Source of the DNA: Guadua angustifolia
Lineage: Eukaryota > Streptophyta > Magnoliopsida > Poales > Poaceae
Reading direction: 5' to 3'
Length of the DNA: 64,000 nucleotides
Assembly: GCA_036346375.1 (NCBI GenBank)
Contig: CM070508.1
Coordinates: 40,816,862 to 40,880,861, forward strand
Shown here in pieces: positions 10,530-20,246 of the stretch (position 1 is the first letter of the stretch; every line of letters begins with the position of its first letter). The notes below the pieces were generated by a model. That model was not told the origin of the DNA. It worked only from the letters and a program-made list of their open reading frames with translations, and did not search any database. The position numbers and the translations under genes are program-made.

Positions 10530-12800
10530 GAGCCACGCCTGCGCCTGGCGCCAACCCGGCTGCCACGAGCCACGCTGCGCCCGGCGCCAACTTCGCACGC
10601 CACGAGCCACGCTGCGCCCAGCGCCATACCGGCTGCGACCACGAGCCACGCTGCGCCCGGCGCCAACTTTGGCATGGCCACGAGCCACGCTGCGCCCACA
10701 GCGCCATACCGCACTGCGCCCACGAACCACGCTGAGCCACAGCGCCATACCGGCGCGGCCACGAGCCACGCTGCGCCCGAGCACCAACCGGCACGGCCAC
10801 GAGTTTACGCTGCGCTTCGAAGCGCCAACCGGCACGGCCAAGAGCCACGCTGCGCCCGGCGCCAACCGGCTGCAGTCACGAGCCACGCTGCGCCCGAGCA
10901 CCAACCGCACGGCCACGAAGCCACGCTGCGCCCAGCGCCATACAAGACGCCACGAGCCACGTCGCCCGAAGCGCCAACTTCGCACGACCACGAAGCCACG
11001 CTGCGCCAGCGCCATACTCGGCACGGCCACGAAGCCACGCTGCGCCCGGCGCCAATTTCGGCATGGCCACGAAGCACGCCGCGCCCCAGCGCCATACCGC
11101 TGCGACCACGAGCCACGCCTCGCCCGGCGCCAACCGGCACGGCCACGAGCCACGCTGCGCCAGGCGCCAACCGGCGCGGCCGCGAGCCTACGCTGCGCCC
11201 GGCGCCAACGGCACGGCTAAGAGCTACGCCGCGCCCGGCGCCAACGGCGCGGCCACGAAGCCACGCTGCGCCGAAGCGCCAATTCGCACGGCCACGAGAC
11301 ACGCTGCGCCACAGCGCCATACCGGCACGGCCACGAGCCACGCTGCGCCCGGCGCCAACCGGCATAGGCCACGAGCCACGCTGCGCCACAGCGCCATACC
11401 AGACGCCACGAGCCACGCCTCCACCACAGCGCCATACCGGCGCGGCCACGAGCCAAGCTGCGCCCGAGCACCAACCGGCACGGCCACGAGCCTCGCTGCG
11501 CTCCGAAGCGCCAACCGGCACGGCCAGAGCGTGCTCGCGCTGCGAAGCGCCAACCGGCACGCTAAGAGCCTACGCCTGCGCCCCGAGCGCCAACTTCGGC
11601 ACGGCCACGAGCCACGCCTGCGCCCCGAGCGCCAACTTCGGCATGGCCACGAGCCACGCCTGCGCCACGAGCGCCATACTCGGCACGGCCACGAGCCACG
11701 CCTATGCCGGCGCCAACTTCGCGCGGCCACGAGCCGCGCTGCGCCACAGCGCCATACTGCGTCCGCGCCACGAGCCACGCCTCCACCACAGCGCCATACC
11801 GGCGACGCCACGAGCCACGCTGCGCCCGAGCACCAACCGGCACGGCCACGAGCCTCGCTGCGCCGGCGCCAACCGGCACGGCCAGAGCCATACTGCGCCG
11901 AAGCGCCAACCGCACGGCCAGAGCCTACGCTGCGCCCGAAGCGCCAACTTGGCACGCCACGAGCCACGCCTACGCCCGGCGCCAACCGGCATAGCCACGA
12001 GCCACGCTGCGCCACAGCGCCATACCGGCACGCCACGAAGCCACGCCTATGCCGGCGCCAACGGCACGGCCACGAAGCACGCTGCATTTACAGCGCCATA
12101 CCGTCACGCCACGAAGCCACGCTGCGCCCGGCGCCAATTTCGGCATGGCCACGAGCCACGCTGCGCCACAGCGCCATACTCGGCGACGCCACGAAGCACG
12201 CTGCGCCGAAGCGCCAATTCGCACGGCCACGAAGCCACGCTGCGCCCGAAGCGCCAACCGGCGCGACGCCACGAGTTTACGCTGCGCCGAAGCGCCAACC
12301 GGCACGGCTAAGAGCCTCGCTGCGCCCGGCGCCAACTTTTGCACGCCACGAGCCACGCCTCGCCCGGCGCCAACGGCGACGCCACGAGCCGCGCTGCGCG
12401 CCAGCGCCATACCGCGACGCCACGAGCCACGCTGCGCCCGTCGCCAATTTCGCATGGCCACACGAGCCACGCTGCGCCACAGCGCCATACACGGCCACGT
12501 CACGCCGCGCTGCGCCAGCGCCAACCGGCACGGCCACGAAGTTTACGCCGCGCCGAAGCGCCAACTTCGCACGCTAAGAGCCTACGCTGCGCTTCGAAGC
12601 GCCAACCTTCAAGACGCCACGAGCCACGCCTACGCCCGAAGCGCCAACCGGCACGGCCACGAGCCACGCTGCGCCATTTAGCGCCATACCGGCGACGCCA
12701 CGAGCCACGCTGCGCTTCGAAGCGCCAATCGGCGCACGCCACGAGCCTCGCTGCGCCCGAAGCGCCACCTTTGGCTCGACTGCAAGCCTATGCCTGCGCC
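10530..12800. repeat. GC-rich minisatellite, ~37 bp unit, about 60 copies
   Basis: Tandem units built around GGCGCCAACCGGCACGGCC followed by ACGAGCCACGCTGCGCC, with a period of about 37 bp and range about 33-38. Unit heads vary between GCGCCAAC, GCGCCATACC, GAAGCGCCAA and GAGCACCAACC, and a few multi-unit blocks recur (for example near 11415 and 11780), so there is some higher-order order. The unit has no stop codon in most frames of either strand, which creates open frames up to 545 codons; I regard these as artefacts. The array lies between the PBS and the 3' LTR of element F and fills more than half of its interior. Confidence 0.93.
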
Positions 12801-13194
12801 ACGAGCAAGGACGACACGATCGTCAACAACACATGGAGCATAAACCAGCTAAGTCACTGTTTACTCAATTTAAAGGAACTTCGGCGACGAATGAATTTAT
12901 AGGAAGCGGCGCTGAATTTCGCCTTGAGCGGGAAAAGCGTTTTGACTTCTGTACATCGTTTGGAATACGGTATAATTCTATGAGGAGCCACCAACTGCGC
13001 GCCGCAAATGGATATAATTCAACGCGTGGAGCTCTATTGAGTCCTTCACGATCTCTTTGCCTACAATGGGCACTTTCTACCGAAAGGAAAACAAGTCGAA
13101 ACTACATCAAGAACTGGAAGCACTCGGCATGAAGCTTGACTCGGTTGAGTTGCGACCAGAAGGCGTTCGATCGATCAAAGCACTCTGGGACTCT
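12801..13194 (+). other. Right interior of element F after the array
   Basis: About 390 bp of unique-looking sequence ending at the 3' LTR. No domain is recognised. No strong polypurine tract precedes the LTR (the last bases are CTCTGGGACTCT), so plus-strand priming may use an atypical site. Confidence 0.5.
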
Positions 13195-13666
13195 TGTGGA
13201 GTATATGGACCGGGTATCTGCATGGCGAGCCGTGAGGACCACCCAAGGGGGATAGGCCAAGCCATCGCATGAAGATGGGTATTGCCCAAGAGGCAAAGGT
13301 TGCCATCAAAGAAGGAAACCCGTAAGATAGAAACCGACTTTGCTTAGGGAGGATACAATTGTAATCCTATCCGTTATCATATTAAGCGGATTAGGAAAGA
13401 GATATAATCTCCACCTTGTAACGATTAGGACTCTCCTTTGTAACCGCCCTCCTCCGCTATATAAAGGGGGTGGGGAGAAGGAGAGAAGAAGAACAGAACA
13501 TCTTATCGGCAATCACTAGCCACATATAATTCCAGAGTACAGGACTAGGGTATTATCTCCACCGTGAGAGCCCGAACCTGTATACATCGGGTGTTCTTGT
13601 GCTACCATCGAGTTTGGATCCAGCGCGAAGCCCCCTTTTCATTATTGTCGGTAACAAACGTCGACA
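13195..13666 (+). repeat. 3' LTR of element F
   Basis: 472 bp copy of 8469-8945 ending GTCGACA, with a TATA box at 13458-13465. Only scattered single-base differences from the 5' copy, so the insertion is fairly recent. Confidence 0.92.
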
Positions 13667-14397
13667 TGGTCAGAAATGATCGAAGCATTACAGGACAGGG
13701 CAAGAAGCTATCGGCACAGGATAAACTCCTGCGAAGCCATTGAAGATTTCCAGAGCGAAAAATTGGGGCAAGGTTTCACTTCTGCCGATATGCTTGAAGA
13801 AGTTGATATAGGAGAAGGTGACAGGAAAAGGCCAACTTTTGTAAGTGCAAACTTAGGTCCAGAATACAAAGATAAGTTGGTCAAAATACTTAGAGAATCT
13901 GAGGATTGTTTCGCTGGGAATACTATGAGATGCAGGTTGCGGCGAGTTAGTAGAACATCGGCTACCTATCAAGCCGGGGTATCGGCCATATAAACAACCT
14001 CCGCGGCGTTGTAATCCAGAACTATACAGTGTGATAAAAGAAGAAATTGAGAGATTATTGGAAGCCAAGTTCATAAGACCTTGCCGATACGCCGAATGGG
14101 TGTCCAATATTGTCCCTGTCATGAAAAAGAATGGTAAACTCAGGGTGTGTGTAGACTTTAGAGATTTGAATAAAGCTACGCCAAAAGATGAATATCCGAT
14201 GCCTATAGCCGATATGCTTATCGATGCTGCATCGGGTAATAAGATCATCGGTTTCCTTGACGGGAATCTTTGGGTATAACCATATATTCATGGCGGCCGA
14301 TATCCCTAAGGCGCCTTGGATGCCCCGCACGATAGGGTTATCTGAATGGCGATGAATGACATTCGCTTAAAAATCGAGCACCACTTATCAACGCGCC
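13667..14397 (+). pseudogene. pol: Reverse transcriptase N-terminal half of element E
   Basis: It resumes after element F with the linker before RT. RT fingers and palm follow in 14031-14279: FIRPCRYAEWVSNIVPVMKK, then VCVDFRDLNKATPKDEYP and the FLDGN motif. From 14270 to 14397 the frame collapses. Residues equivalent to GYNHIFMA and EW.MTF..TYQRAM can be read only by changing frame several times, because single bases are missing. The concentration of losses in about 120 bases is unusual. Confidence 0.8.
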
Positions 14398-15435
14398 ATG
14401 AATTTAATTTTTCACGACCTAATCGGTCACATTGTTGAAATTTACATTGACGACGTGGTGGTTAAGTCTAAGGAAGACTGGCAACACTTGACCGATTTAG
14501 AAAGGGTGTTCCAAAATACAAGAGCTCATGGGTTAAAAATGAACCCTTTGAAGTGCGCGTTTGGTGTATCGGCTGGCCAGTTCCTAGGATTTTTGGTTCA
14601 CCAAAAAGGGATTGAAGTTAACCAAACAAGAGTTAAAGCTATAGCCGATACAAAACCACCAACGTGTAAGAATGAATTGCAGAAACTGGTCGGTAAAGTT
14701 AATTACTTAAGACGATTCATTTCGAATCTGTCCGGTAGAATTCAAGCTTTTACGCCATTACTGAAATTAAAAGATGATCAGAATTTCATATGGGGAACCG
14801 ATCAGCAAAAAGCTTTCAACGATATAAAACAGTATCTAGCGTCACCACCAGTCTTGGCCGCACCACAAATGGGAATTCCCTTCAAGTTATATATATCGGC
14901 TGAAAACGAGACCATCGGAGCTGTATTGGCGCAAGAAGTCGATGGCAAAGAGCGAGTAATATTTTACTTAAGCCGACGACTCCTGGAAGCCAAAACCAGG
15001 TACCCACCGATAGAGAAATTGTGCTTATCCTTGTATTTTGCTTGTACAAAATTGAGGCATTATATACTAGCATCAACTTGCATAGTAGTATGCAGAAATG
15101 ATATCATCAAATATATGCTGTCTGCACCAATCTTGAGAGGACGACTTGGGAAGTGGGCATATGCTCTAACCGAGTTCGACCTGCACTACGAATCGGCCAA
15201 AGCCATTAAAGGCCAAGCAGTAGCCGATTTCATAACTGGATATGATACCATGGCAGGGATAGTCGATGTAGCACCATGGCAACTGTATTTTGATGGATCA
15301 GTTTGTCAAGAAGGGAGTGGGATAGGTATTGTGCTGATTTCACCAAAGGGACATACCATCGAGTTTGCATATCGGCTTGCAAGCCGATGCTCCAATAACC
15401 AGGCCGAATACGAAGCGCTGCTCAAAGGGCTGTAG
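14398..15435 (+). pseudogene. pol: RT C-terminal half, Ty3 RNase H and start of second RNase H, element E
   Basis: A 345-codon frame. RT catalytic YIDD lies at residues 16-19 (14443-14454) and is intact; the thumb motif QFLGFLVHQKGIEVN follows. The Ty3-type RNase H spans about residues 145-260. From about residue 285 the archaeal-type RNase H begins, with YFDGSVCQEGSGIG and NNQAEYEALLKGL carrying the first Asp and the Glu. A TAG at 15433-15435 cuts the second RNase H; the same frame continues past it. Dual RNase H is characteristic of the Tat lineage. Confidence 0.85.
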
Positions 15436-16113
15436 TTGATAGACAGTGTCGGAGCAAATAATGTGGAAGCATACGGTGACTCACTACTGGTAGTGCAGCA
15501 AGTTAAAGGAGAGTTTAAATGCAATGATGAGGTGCTATCAGAATATCTACAGTACTGCCTTGATATCATTAACACTTTTTCATCATTTTGTATCGGCCAT
15601 ATACCTAGAGAGATGAACGACAAAGCCAACACATTGGCTCAGACGGCTTCAGGCTACAAGGAAAAAAGCCGATATCAAGCGTTTGATTTGATCGACAAAA
15701 CAGTTCTGTGTGTCGCTAATACCGATTGGAGAACAGAAATAAAAGCTTATCTAATGAACCCATCCAAACCTACCACACGAAAAATTCGTCAAAAAGCACT
15801 AAGGTATGTTGTGCTTGAAGGAGAATTATACTATCGGACATTGGAAGGATTACTTCTGCGGTGTTTAGGCGATGAAGAAGCAAAGGTAGCTATGGGTGAA
15901 GTCCATGAAGGAATTTGCGGAGCACATCAATCGGCTCATAGAATGAAATGGATCCTAAGACGAACCGGGTATTTTTGGCCGACAATGTTGGAAGATTGTT
16001 TCAAGTATTACAAAGATGTCAAACTTGTCAAAAGTTTGGGAATGTGCAACTTGCACCAGCATCGGCTTTATGCCCAATTATTAAGCCATGGCCGTTCAGA
16101 GGATGGGGGATAG
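15436..16113 (+). pseudogene. pol: Second (archaeal-type) RNase H end and integrase zinc region, element E
   Basis: It continues the frame after the TAG at 15433. YGDSLLVVQQ carries the next catalytic Asp of the archaeal-type RNase H, and IGHIPREMNDKANTLAQ closes the domain near 15660. From about 15780 the integrase N-terminal zinc module begins, with the two His in GICGAHQSAH. The frame shifts between these and the two Cys, which are read in the next frame (CQTC, near 16017-16028). Confidence 0.8.
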
Positions 16114-16982
16114 ACGTAATCGGCCAAATATTCCCAACGTCAAGCAAAGGACACAAATTCATCCTCGCAGCTACAGACTATTTTTCGAAATGGGTGGAGG
16201 CCGTTCCGCTTAAAAAGGTCACCAGTGTAGAAGCTATCGGCTTTGTTATCGAACACATTATCCATCGATTCGGTATCCCTCAGACTATCACGACTGATCA
16301 AGGAACCGTGTTCATGTCTAACGATTTTAAAAGTTTCGCGGAGGGCCTGGGTATCAAATTGCTCAACTCATCGCCATATTACGCTCAAGCCAATGGACAA
16401 GCCGAGTCGTCTAACAAAACTTTGATCAAACTAATTAAGAGAAAAATCGATGAAAAGCCTCGAACTTGGCACTCTACATTATCGGAATCTTTATGGGCTT
16501 ATCGGCTAGCGTTCCATGGATCGACTAAATTGTCGCCGTATCAATTGGTATACGGCCAAGAGGTCGTGTTGCCCGTAGAAATAAATATTGAGTCGATACG
16601 AATAGCGAGGCAGAATAATCTATCGGCCGATGAATACAAAGAATTGATGCTATACAATTTGGATGATTTGGCGGAGCTAAGACTAGTTACCTTAAATCGG
16701 CTTAAAAAGAATAAAGAAAAAGTCGCAAGAGCCTACAACAAAAAAGTTGTACCCAAGTCTTTCAGTAAAGCCGATTTGGTTTGGAAAACAATATTGCCGA
16801 TCGGCTCCAAAGATAATCGATTCGGTAAATGGTCGCCTACCTGGGAAGGACCATATAAGATAAATCGACTTGTTGGTCGAAACGCGTATATACTCGAGAC
16901 GCTTGAAGGATTGGTGTTACCAAAAGCGATCAACGGAAAGTATTTAAAACAGTACCACCCTAGTGTTTGGATCGGTGCGTAA
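15948..16982 (+). CDS. pol: Integrase catalytic and C-terminal domains, element E
   Basis: A 344-codon frame. It starts with the Cys pair of the zinc module (residues 24 and 27) and holds a complete DDE core: Asp56 in GWGIDVIG, Asp117 in TTDQGT, Glu153 in NGQAES. The last two are separated by 35 residues as in retroviral and Ty3 integrases. The C-terminal domain follows, ending with GKYLKQYHPSVWIGA and a stop at 16980-16982. There is no chromodomain, consistent with Tat. The first ATG is internal to the real polyprotein, so this is a fragment of Pol, not an independent gene. Catalytic residues are all present. Confidence 0.85.
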   Translation: MDPKTNRVFLADNVGRLFQVLQRCQTCQKFGNVQLAPASALCPIIKPWPFRGWGIDVIGQIFPTSSKGHKFILAATDYFSKWVEAVPLKKVTSVEAIGFVIEHIIHRFGIPQTITTDQGTVFMSNDFKSFAEGLGIKLLNSSPYYAQANGQAESSNKTLIKLIKRKIDEKPRTWHSTLSESLWAYRLAFHGSTKLSPYQLVYGQEVVLPVEINIESIRIARQNNLSADEYKELMLYNLDDLAELRLVTLNRLKKNKEKVARAYNKKVVPKSFSKADLVWKTILPIGSKDNRFGKWSPTWEGPYKINRLVGRNAYILETLEGLVLPKAINGKYLKQYHPSVWIGA

Positions 16983-17129
16983 TTAAGGTACAGCATAAAA
17001 AGATTTAGGAATAAATCGGTTAAACAGCCGATTTAAACAGGGCAAATATTATCGGTTACACAGCCGATTAAAAGTATTACAAAATGCAGCAAAAACAACA
17101 TTGTTCTCAACATTACAACGCCGACGAAA

Positions 17130-17930
17130 TTACAGGCCCGACCCTGGAAGTCTGGCGCCCAAAGCCGACAGTGCGCCAGCGGCCTTGGCAAGTGCAGCTT
17201 GGACTCCAACGACAATCTTCTCGTCGGCTTGGGCGTCGCCGGGTACAAGAATTATCTTGGCAGATTGATCTTTGACCTGCGCTACGGTTTGGCCGATTCT
17301 CTGCTTCTGCTCAGAAAGAGAAGCCACCGTCGCCGACACTTGTGCTTGCTCCTTGGTCAGCCGATCATGGAGCTTGGCCAGTTCTTCTTCAAGTTGTTTT
17401 TTGGCCGACTCCAGTTGAACAATTTCGGCCTTAGTGGATTTTAAGAAAGCAGCATCCTTATCAAACCGCTGCTTCATCTTTTTCGCATCGGCCACTAGCC
17501 GGTCCAGCGCTTGACGGTTAGCTTTTTGGGCCTCCCGTTGAGCAATGCGCGCACGAGCAGCCTCTACTTTCTCCCTCTGCTCGTCCAGATAACATACTCC
17601 TAGGATCGCCCCCATGGTTTCTGGAGGAAGATCAGCTTCTACGGCGGCCATGGTGTCCCTCAGCGGCTGAGTGTTAGCCAGTATTTGCGCTTCAGGCTGG
17701 CTGACCTCGTTAAAAAGCCGATTCAACTTATCTTGCATACTGGGCTCTGAGCGGACGACCATCTCCGACGCCTTCTTGGATACACTGATAATGTTACGAA
17801 GATCCGTAACATAATCATCCGAAGCCAGCACTTCAGGATCATCAAGGTCGTCCAAACTGAAGCCGAGCAAGTCCATAGGGTCGGTTGACACATCGTCCGC
17901 GGGCGTGTTGGGAGTCGGCTGAGGAGGCAA
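17130..17930 (-). CDS. Coiled-coil exon of element E antisense gene
   Basis: A 266-codon frame. The N-terminal third is acidic and Pro-rich (DPMDLLGFSLDDLDDPEVL). Residues about 125-215 form a long heptad-rich coiled coil rich in Ala, Gln, Lys and Glu. An Ala/Gly-rich end follows. It is joined to the upstream exons by splicing; one base appears to be missing just before it. The stop lies about 150 bases from the integrase stop on the other strand, so the two genes converge. Confidence 0.65.
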   Translation of the reverse strand: MPPQPTPNTPADDVSTDPMDLLGFSLDDLDDPEVLASDDYVTDLRNIISVSKKASEMVVRSEPSMQDKLNRLFNEVSQPEAQILANTQPLRDTMAAVEADLPPETMGAILGVCYLDEQREKVEAARARIAQREAQKANRQALDRLVADAKKMKQRFDKDAAFLKSTKAEIVQLESAKKQLEEELAKLHDRLTKEQAQVSATVASLSEQKQRIGQTVAQVKDQSAKIILVPGDAQADEKIVVGVQAALAKAAGALSALGARLPGSGL

Positions 17931-18318
17931 GACCGCTTGAGGTGCAAGAGGAATCTACCGAGCGGCAAAATGGCTTGAGGAGCAGGGAAGCCGATCCGAG
18001 AAAGCAATGGAGGGTCGACCAGTAGACGTGCCCTGAAGTTCAGCTAGGATGCCAGCAACTTGAATTGATGTTGTCGGCTGAGTGAAAAGCGGAGGCTTAG
18101 TATCGCCACATTTGAAAAGTACAAAAATGGTAAGATAGGTTAACTCACTTCGACGATATCGGCCGGTAGTTGAGAAGAACTTTCGGCAGTTTTTTCTTTA
18201 CGTTTTGGGTTCTTCTTGGTAATCACCTTCGTGGATTTTGGTTTTTCTGGAATCAGCAATAAAAGGTCAGATAAAGACTTAGAGAAACAATTATACCAAA
18301 TAAAGAATAGATACTTAC

Positions 18319-18472
18319 TCGATTGCCGATCCTTCGTGAGGTCTTCCAGCAACGGGCTATTCACTCCAAGATTGCCCGAAGTGTAGCCAGTCAAGCCGAC
18401 CGACTGGTGCGGCCTTTTGCCTTTCCCACTTCCCGATTGGCCGTCGGCGGCCTTCTCATGTGTGGTTACAAC
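18319..18472 (-). CDS. Middle exon of element E antisense gene
   Basis: Begins after the acceptor TTATACAG and ends before the donor GTAAGTATC. It encodes a short Gly/Lys/Ser-rich linker (KAADGQSGSGKGKRPHQ) and a LLEDLTKDRQS end. Both junctions keep phase with the neighbouring exons. Confidence 0.6.
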
Positions 18473-18528
18473 CTGTATAAGTCAAGGAGAGATTAGCCAG
18501 CGGATAATGGAGAATGAAGCGGTAAAAG

Positions 18529-19881
18529 CTACTTAGAAAAAGCCGATACCTCTACGGCTACTGACGGGTTGGTATAACCCGAGGAACTACTTTCACTCGA
18601 ATCGTCGCTGCTGCTGCCGCTGCTGCTGGAGACTACTGATGGCTCATGATAGTCGGGCAAAAACTTTTCTATAATCGCCGATGGATCACAGTCCAAGAAG
18701 AGAGCCTCAGCAATGCGTGACCACCACGCGGTAAAACAGCTAGCCCGGCGAGAGTTTAGGAAAAAGTGCGGCAGGTTGGAAACTTGAAGTTGATCAGCAA
18801 TCTCCAGAACGACATTGGCCGATAACAAATTCCTCACTTTAGCTCGGGGCTGAAGCCGATCCAGGAGAGGTAAAGAAGGAATCACTTGGCCAAAGCCAAG
18901 TTGGCGAGCATAAACAGAAGGGTGGTAGAATTCATATGAGGGTTGGAAGGTTCTGTTTCTGGAATTTAAACCGACATGAAGAGTGCAAGGAGAAATGAAA
19001 AGCCGATAGAACATCAACGTCAGGTCTGGCATCTCAGAACTATCGGCGTCCAGATGTAAGAAAGAAGGCCATTGAAAATTGACTAAATCAGAATAGGAGA
19101 AGAAGTCCTGTTGAGTGAAAACTATATTGTCTAAACCCAGGAAGAAGGAGAGATACTTTTTTAGACCAGCCGGAGTAATCTTAGTATCGCCACTGGAACA
19201 CATTATGAGCCTCTCACCGCAGGATCGGCTCGCTCTGAATTGTGGAGTAGCATTTTCAGGGTAATCTTCTCGGGGAAAAGCCGAGTCTTCAAGTGGCTCC
19301 GAAATGAGTTGTCGGCTGAAAAGATTGTATAACCATAGCTGAATGAACCATAACGGGCCTCCGATATTGCCGACAACAAACTCAGCAAAGCCAGAAAAAA
19401 GCCGGCTTCTAATAACGAACATCATCTGATAAACCACGCCCAAGAACATTTTTCCGAGAGCTAGCCGACGACCCTCTACAAGCTGCTCTGCTGCCAACTG
19501 GTACACCTGGGTCGGCCCAAGGGATGCACCACAGAAGAGAAAACGCTCGAGCCAGAGGTTGAGGAAGGCTACGTGCTCCTCATCCGATACAAGTCCGTTT
19601 ACTTTGTTGTTGTGCTGTATGTACTTCGACCACCCTTCACCCTTTGTCTGGATCAGCTTGAATTGAGGTTTTCCACTGTAAGCCGATAGCTGGTCTCCAT
19701 CAGGTCTTAGGCAACATAATTCGGCCACGTCCAGAAGGGTTGGACCGATAGGGTCAGGACGAAAAAGGAAAGCATTGAAAGTATCGGACCAAAAATAGCA
19801 CGCCGTGGCCACCAAGGGCTCATTGGCTTCCGGGCAAGCTAGACTCAAAGGAAGACATTCGGCTAGCCCATCCGCTCCCAC
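18529..19881 (-). CDS. Plant-mobile-domain (PMD-like) exon of element E antisense gene
   Basis: A 450-codon open frame. The stretch AFLNLWLERFLFCGASLGPT followed by LALGKMFLGVVYQMM is typical of the plant mobile domain family (aminotransferase-like, PF10536-type), here spanning about residues 90-190. A Ser-rich tail (residues about 415-435) precedes the splice donor at 18549, so the last seven codons read past the true exon end. The upstream sequence back to about 20060 continues the same protein (for example RSWYIRVSAQKRAEWERM, in another frame), so the true start lies further upstream than the first ATG here. PMD proteins in host plants act in transposon silencing; the element's copy may have a related or opposing role, which is inference. 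Confidence 0.7.
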   Translation of the reverse strand: MGADGLAECLPLSLACPEANEPLVATACYFWSDTFNAFLFRPDPIGPTLLDVAELCCLRPDGDQLSAYSGKPQFKLIQTKGEGWSKYIQHNNKVNGLVSDEEHVAFLNLWLERFLFCGASLGPTQVYQLAAEQLVEGRRLALGKMFLGVVYQMMFVIRSRLFSGFAEFVVGNIGGPLWFIQLWLYNLFSRQLISEPLEDSAFPREDYPENATPQFRASRSCGERLIMCSSGDTKITPAGLKKYLSFFLGLDNIVFTQQDFFSYSDLVNFQWPSFLHLDADSSEMPDLTLMFYRLFISPCTLHVGLNSRNRTFQPSYEFYHPSVYARQLGFGQVIPSLPLLDRLQPRAKVRNLLSANVVLEIADQLQVSNLPHFFLNSRRASCFTAWWSRIAEALFLDCDPSAIIEKFLPDYHEPSVVSSSSGSSSDDSSESSSSGYTNPSVAVEVSAFSK

Positions 19882-20246
19882 TCTGCTCTTTTTTGGGCCG
19901 ATACTCTAATATACCAGCTTCTCCATCCCTTGAGCGCCGTCGGCCAAGCCCTAAAACTTTTGCCCCACTCCTTCACGTTGTAACCTTGGGCGATAAGGAG
20001 TCTCGGGATTTCTCGTTAATCACAAGATGTCGGCATCGAAGTTCCTATCGGTCCTAAGTATCTGGTCATTACGGGATCGGGATGAGTACCTTTGAAGAAT
20101 CCATTCAGCCGACTGAGGGAACTGAGAGGTTGATCACCAGGACAGAGAAGTCAAAGTAAGCCAATTGCAGAGGATGCGAGAGCAGGAACGCGTGAAAATG
20201 ACCGTGGGGGTCCCGCATATATATGTCCAGTGGCCTCACATCTTGA

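Larger units (their letters stand above)
8469..13666 (+). mobile_element. Element F: non-autonomous LTR retrotransposon (LARD-like) nested in E
   Basis: The LTRs at 8469-8945 and 13195-13666 share TGTGGAGTATATGGACC at the start and GTCGGTAACAAACGTCGACA at the end. A primer binding site follows the left LTR. The 4.25 kb interior has no Gag, protease, RT, RNase H or integrase; more than half is a GC-rich minisatellite. The target duplication is imperfect: GGGTC on the left, TGGTC on the right. The element E frame resumes exactly at 13667. LTR termini and PBS resemble Tat-type elements, so mobilisation in trans by such an element is likely. Confidence 0.9.
17130..20092 (-). pseudogene. Antisense spliced gene of element E (plant mobile domain + coiled coil)
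   Basis: Runs antisense to pol between integrase and the lost 3' LTR. Exon 1 ends at 18550. Introns with GT..AG ends are visible at 18549-18473 and 18318-18248. A third has its donor at 18148, with a likely acceptor near 18085. Removing the first two keeps the frame (VAVE to VVTTHEK; DRQS to KKPKSTKV). Exon 1 carries an aminotransferase-like plant mobile domain; the last exon carries a long coiled coil. One indel near 17,955 breaks the frame before the last exon, and the first 200 bases of exon 1 contain stops. Such genes are known from Tat elements; their role is not settled. Confidence 0.7.
4240..20246 (+). mobile_element. Element E: Tat-lineage Ty3 retrotransposon, 3'-truncated, with antisense gene
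   Basis: The order is LTR, primer binding site, gag, protease, reverse transcriptase, RNase H, a second (archaeal-type) RNase H, integrase, then an antisense spliced gene. Dual RNase H and an antisense gene between integrase and the 3' LTR are known marks of the Tat lineage. Element F is inserted at 8469-13666 and splits the reading frame between protease and RT. No copy of the 5' LTR is found downstream. The element breaks off near 20246 at the poly-A end of LINE K. Frameshifts and stops interrupt gag and pol, but integrase and the antisense gene are well preserved. Confidence 0.85.

Noticed and set aside
10674..12311. 545-codon open frame and several others on both strands over the minisatellite
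   Set aside because: The unit is about 37 bp (not a multiple of three) and lacks stops in most frames of both strands, so long frames are expected by chance. No start context, domain or unrepeated part.
10530..12800. CRISPR-like regular repeat
   Set aside because: Units are contiguous and all parts vary together; there are no unique spacers, and the context is a plant LTR element.
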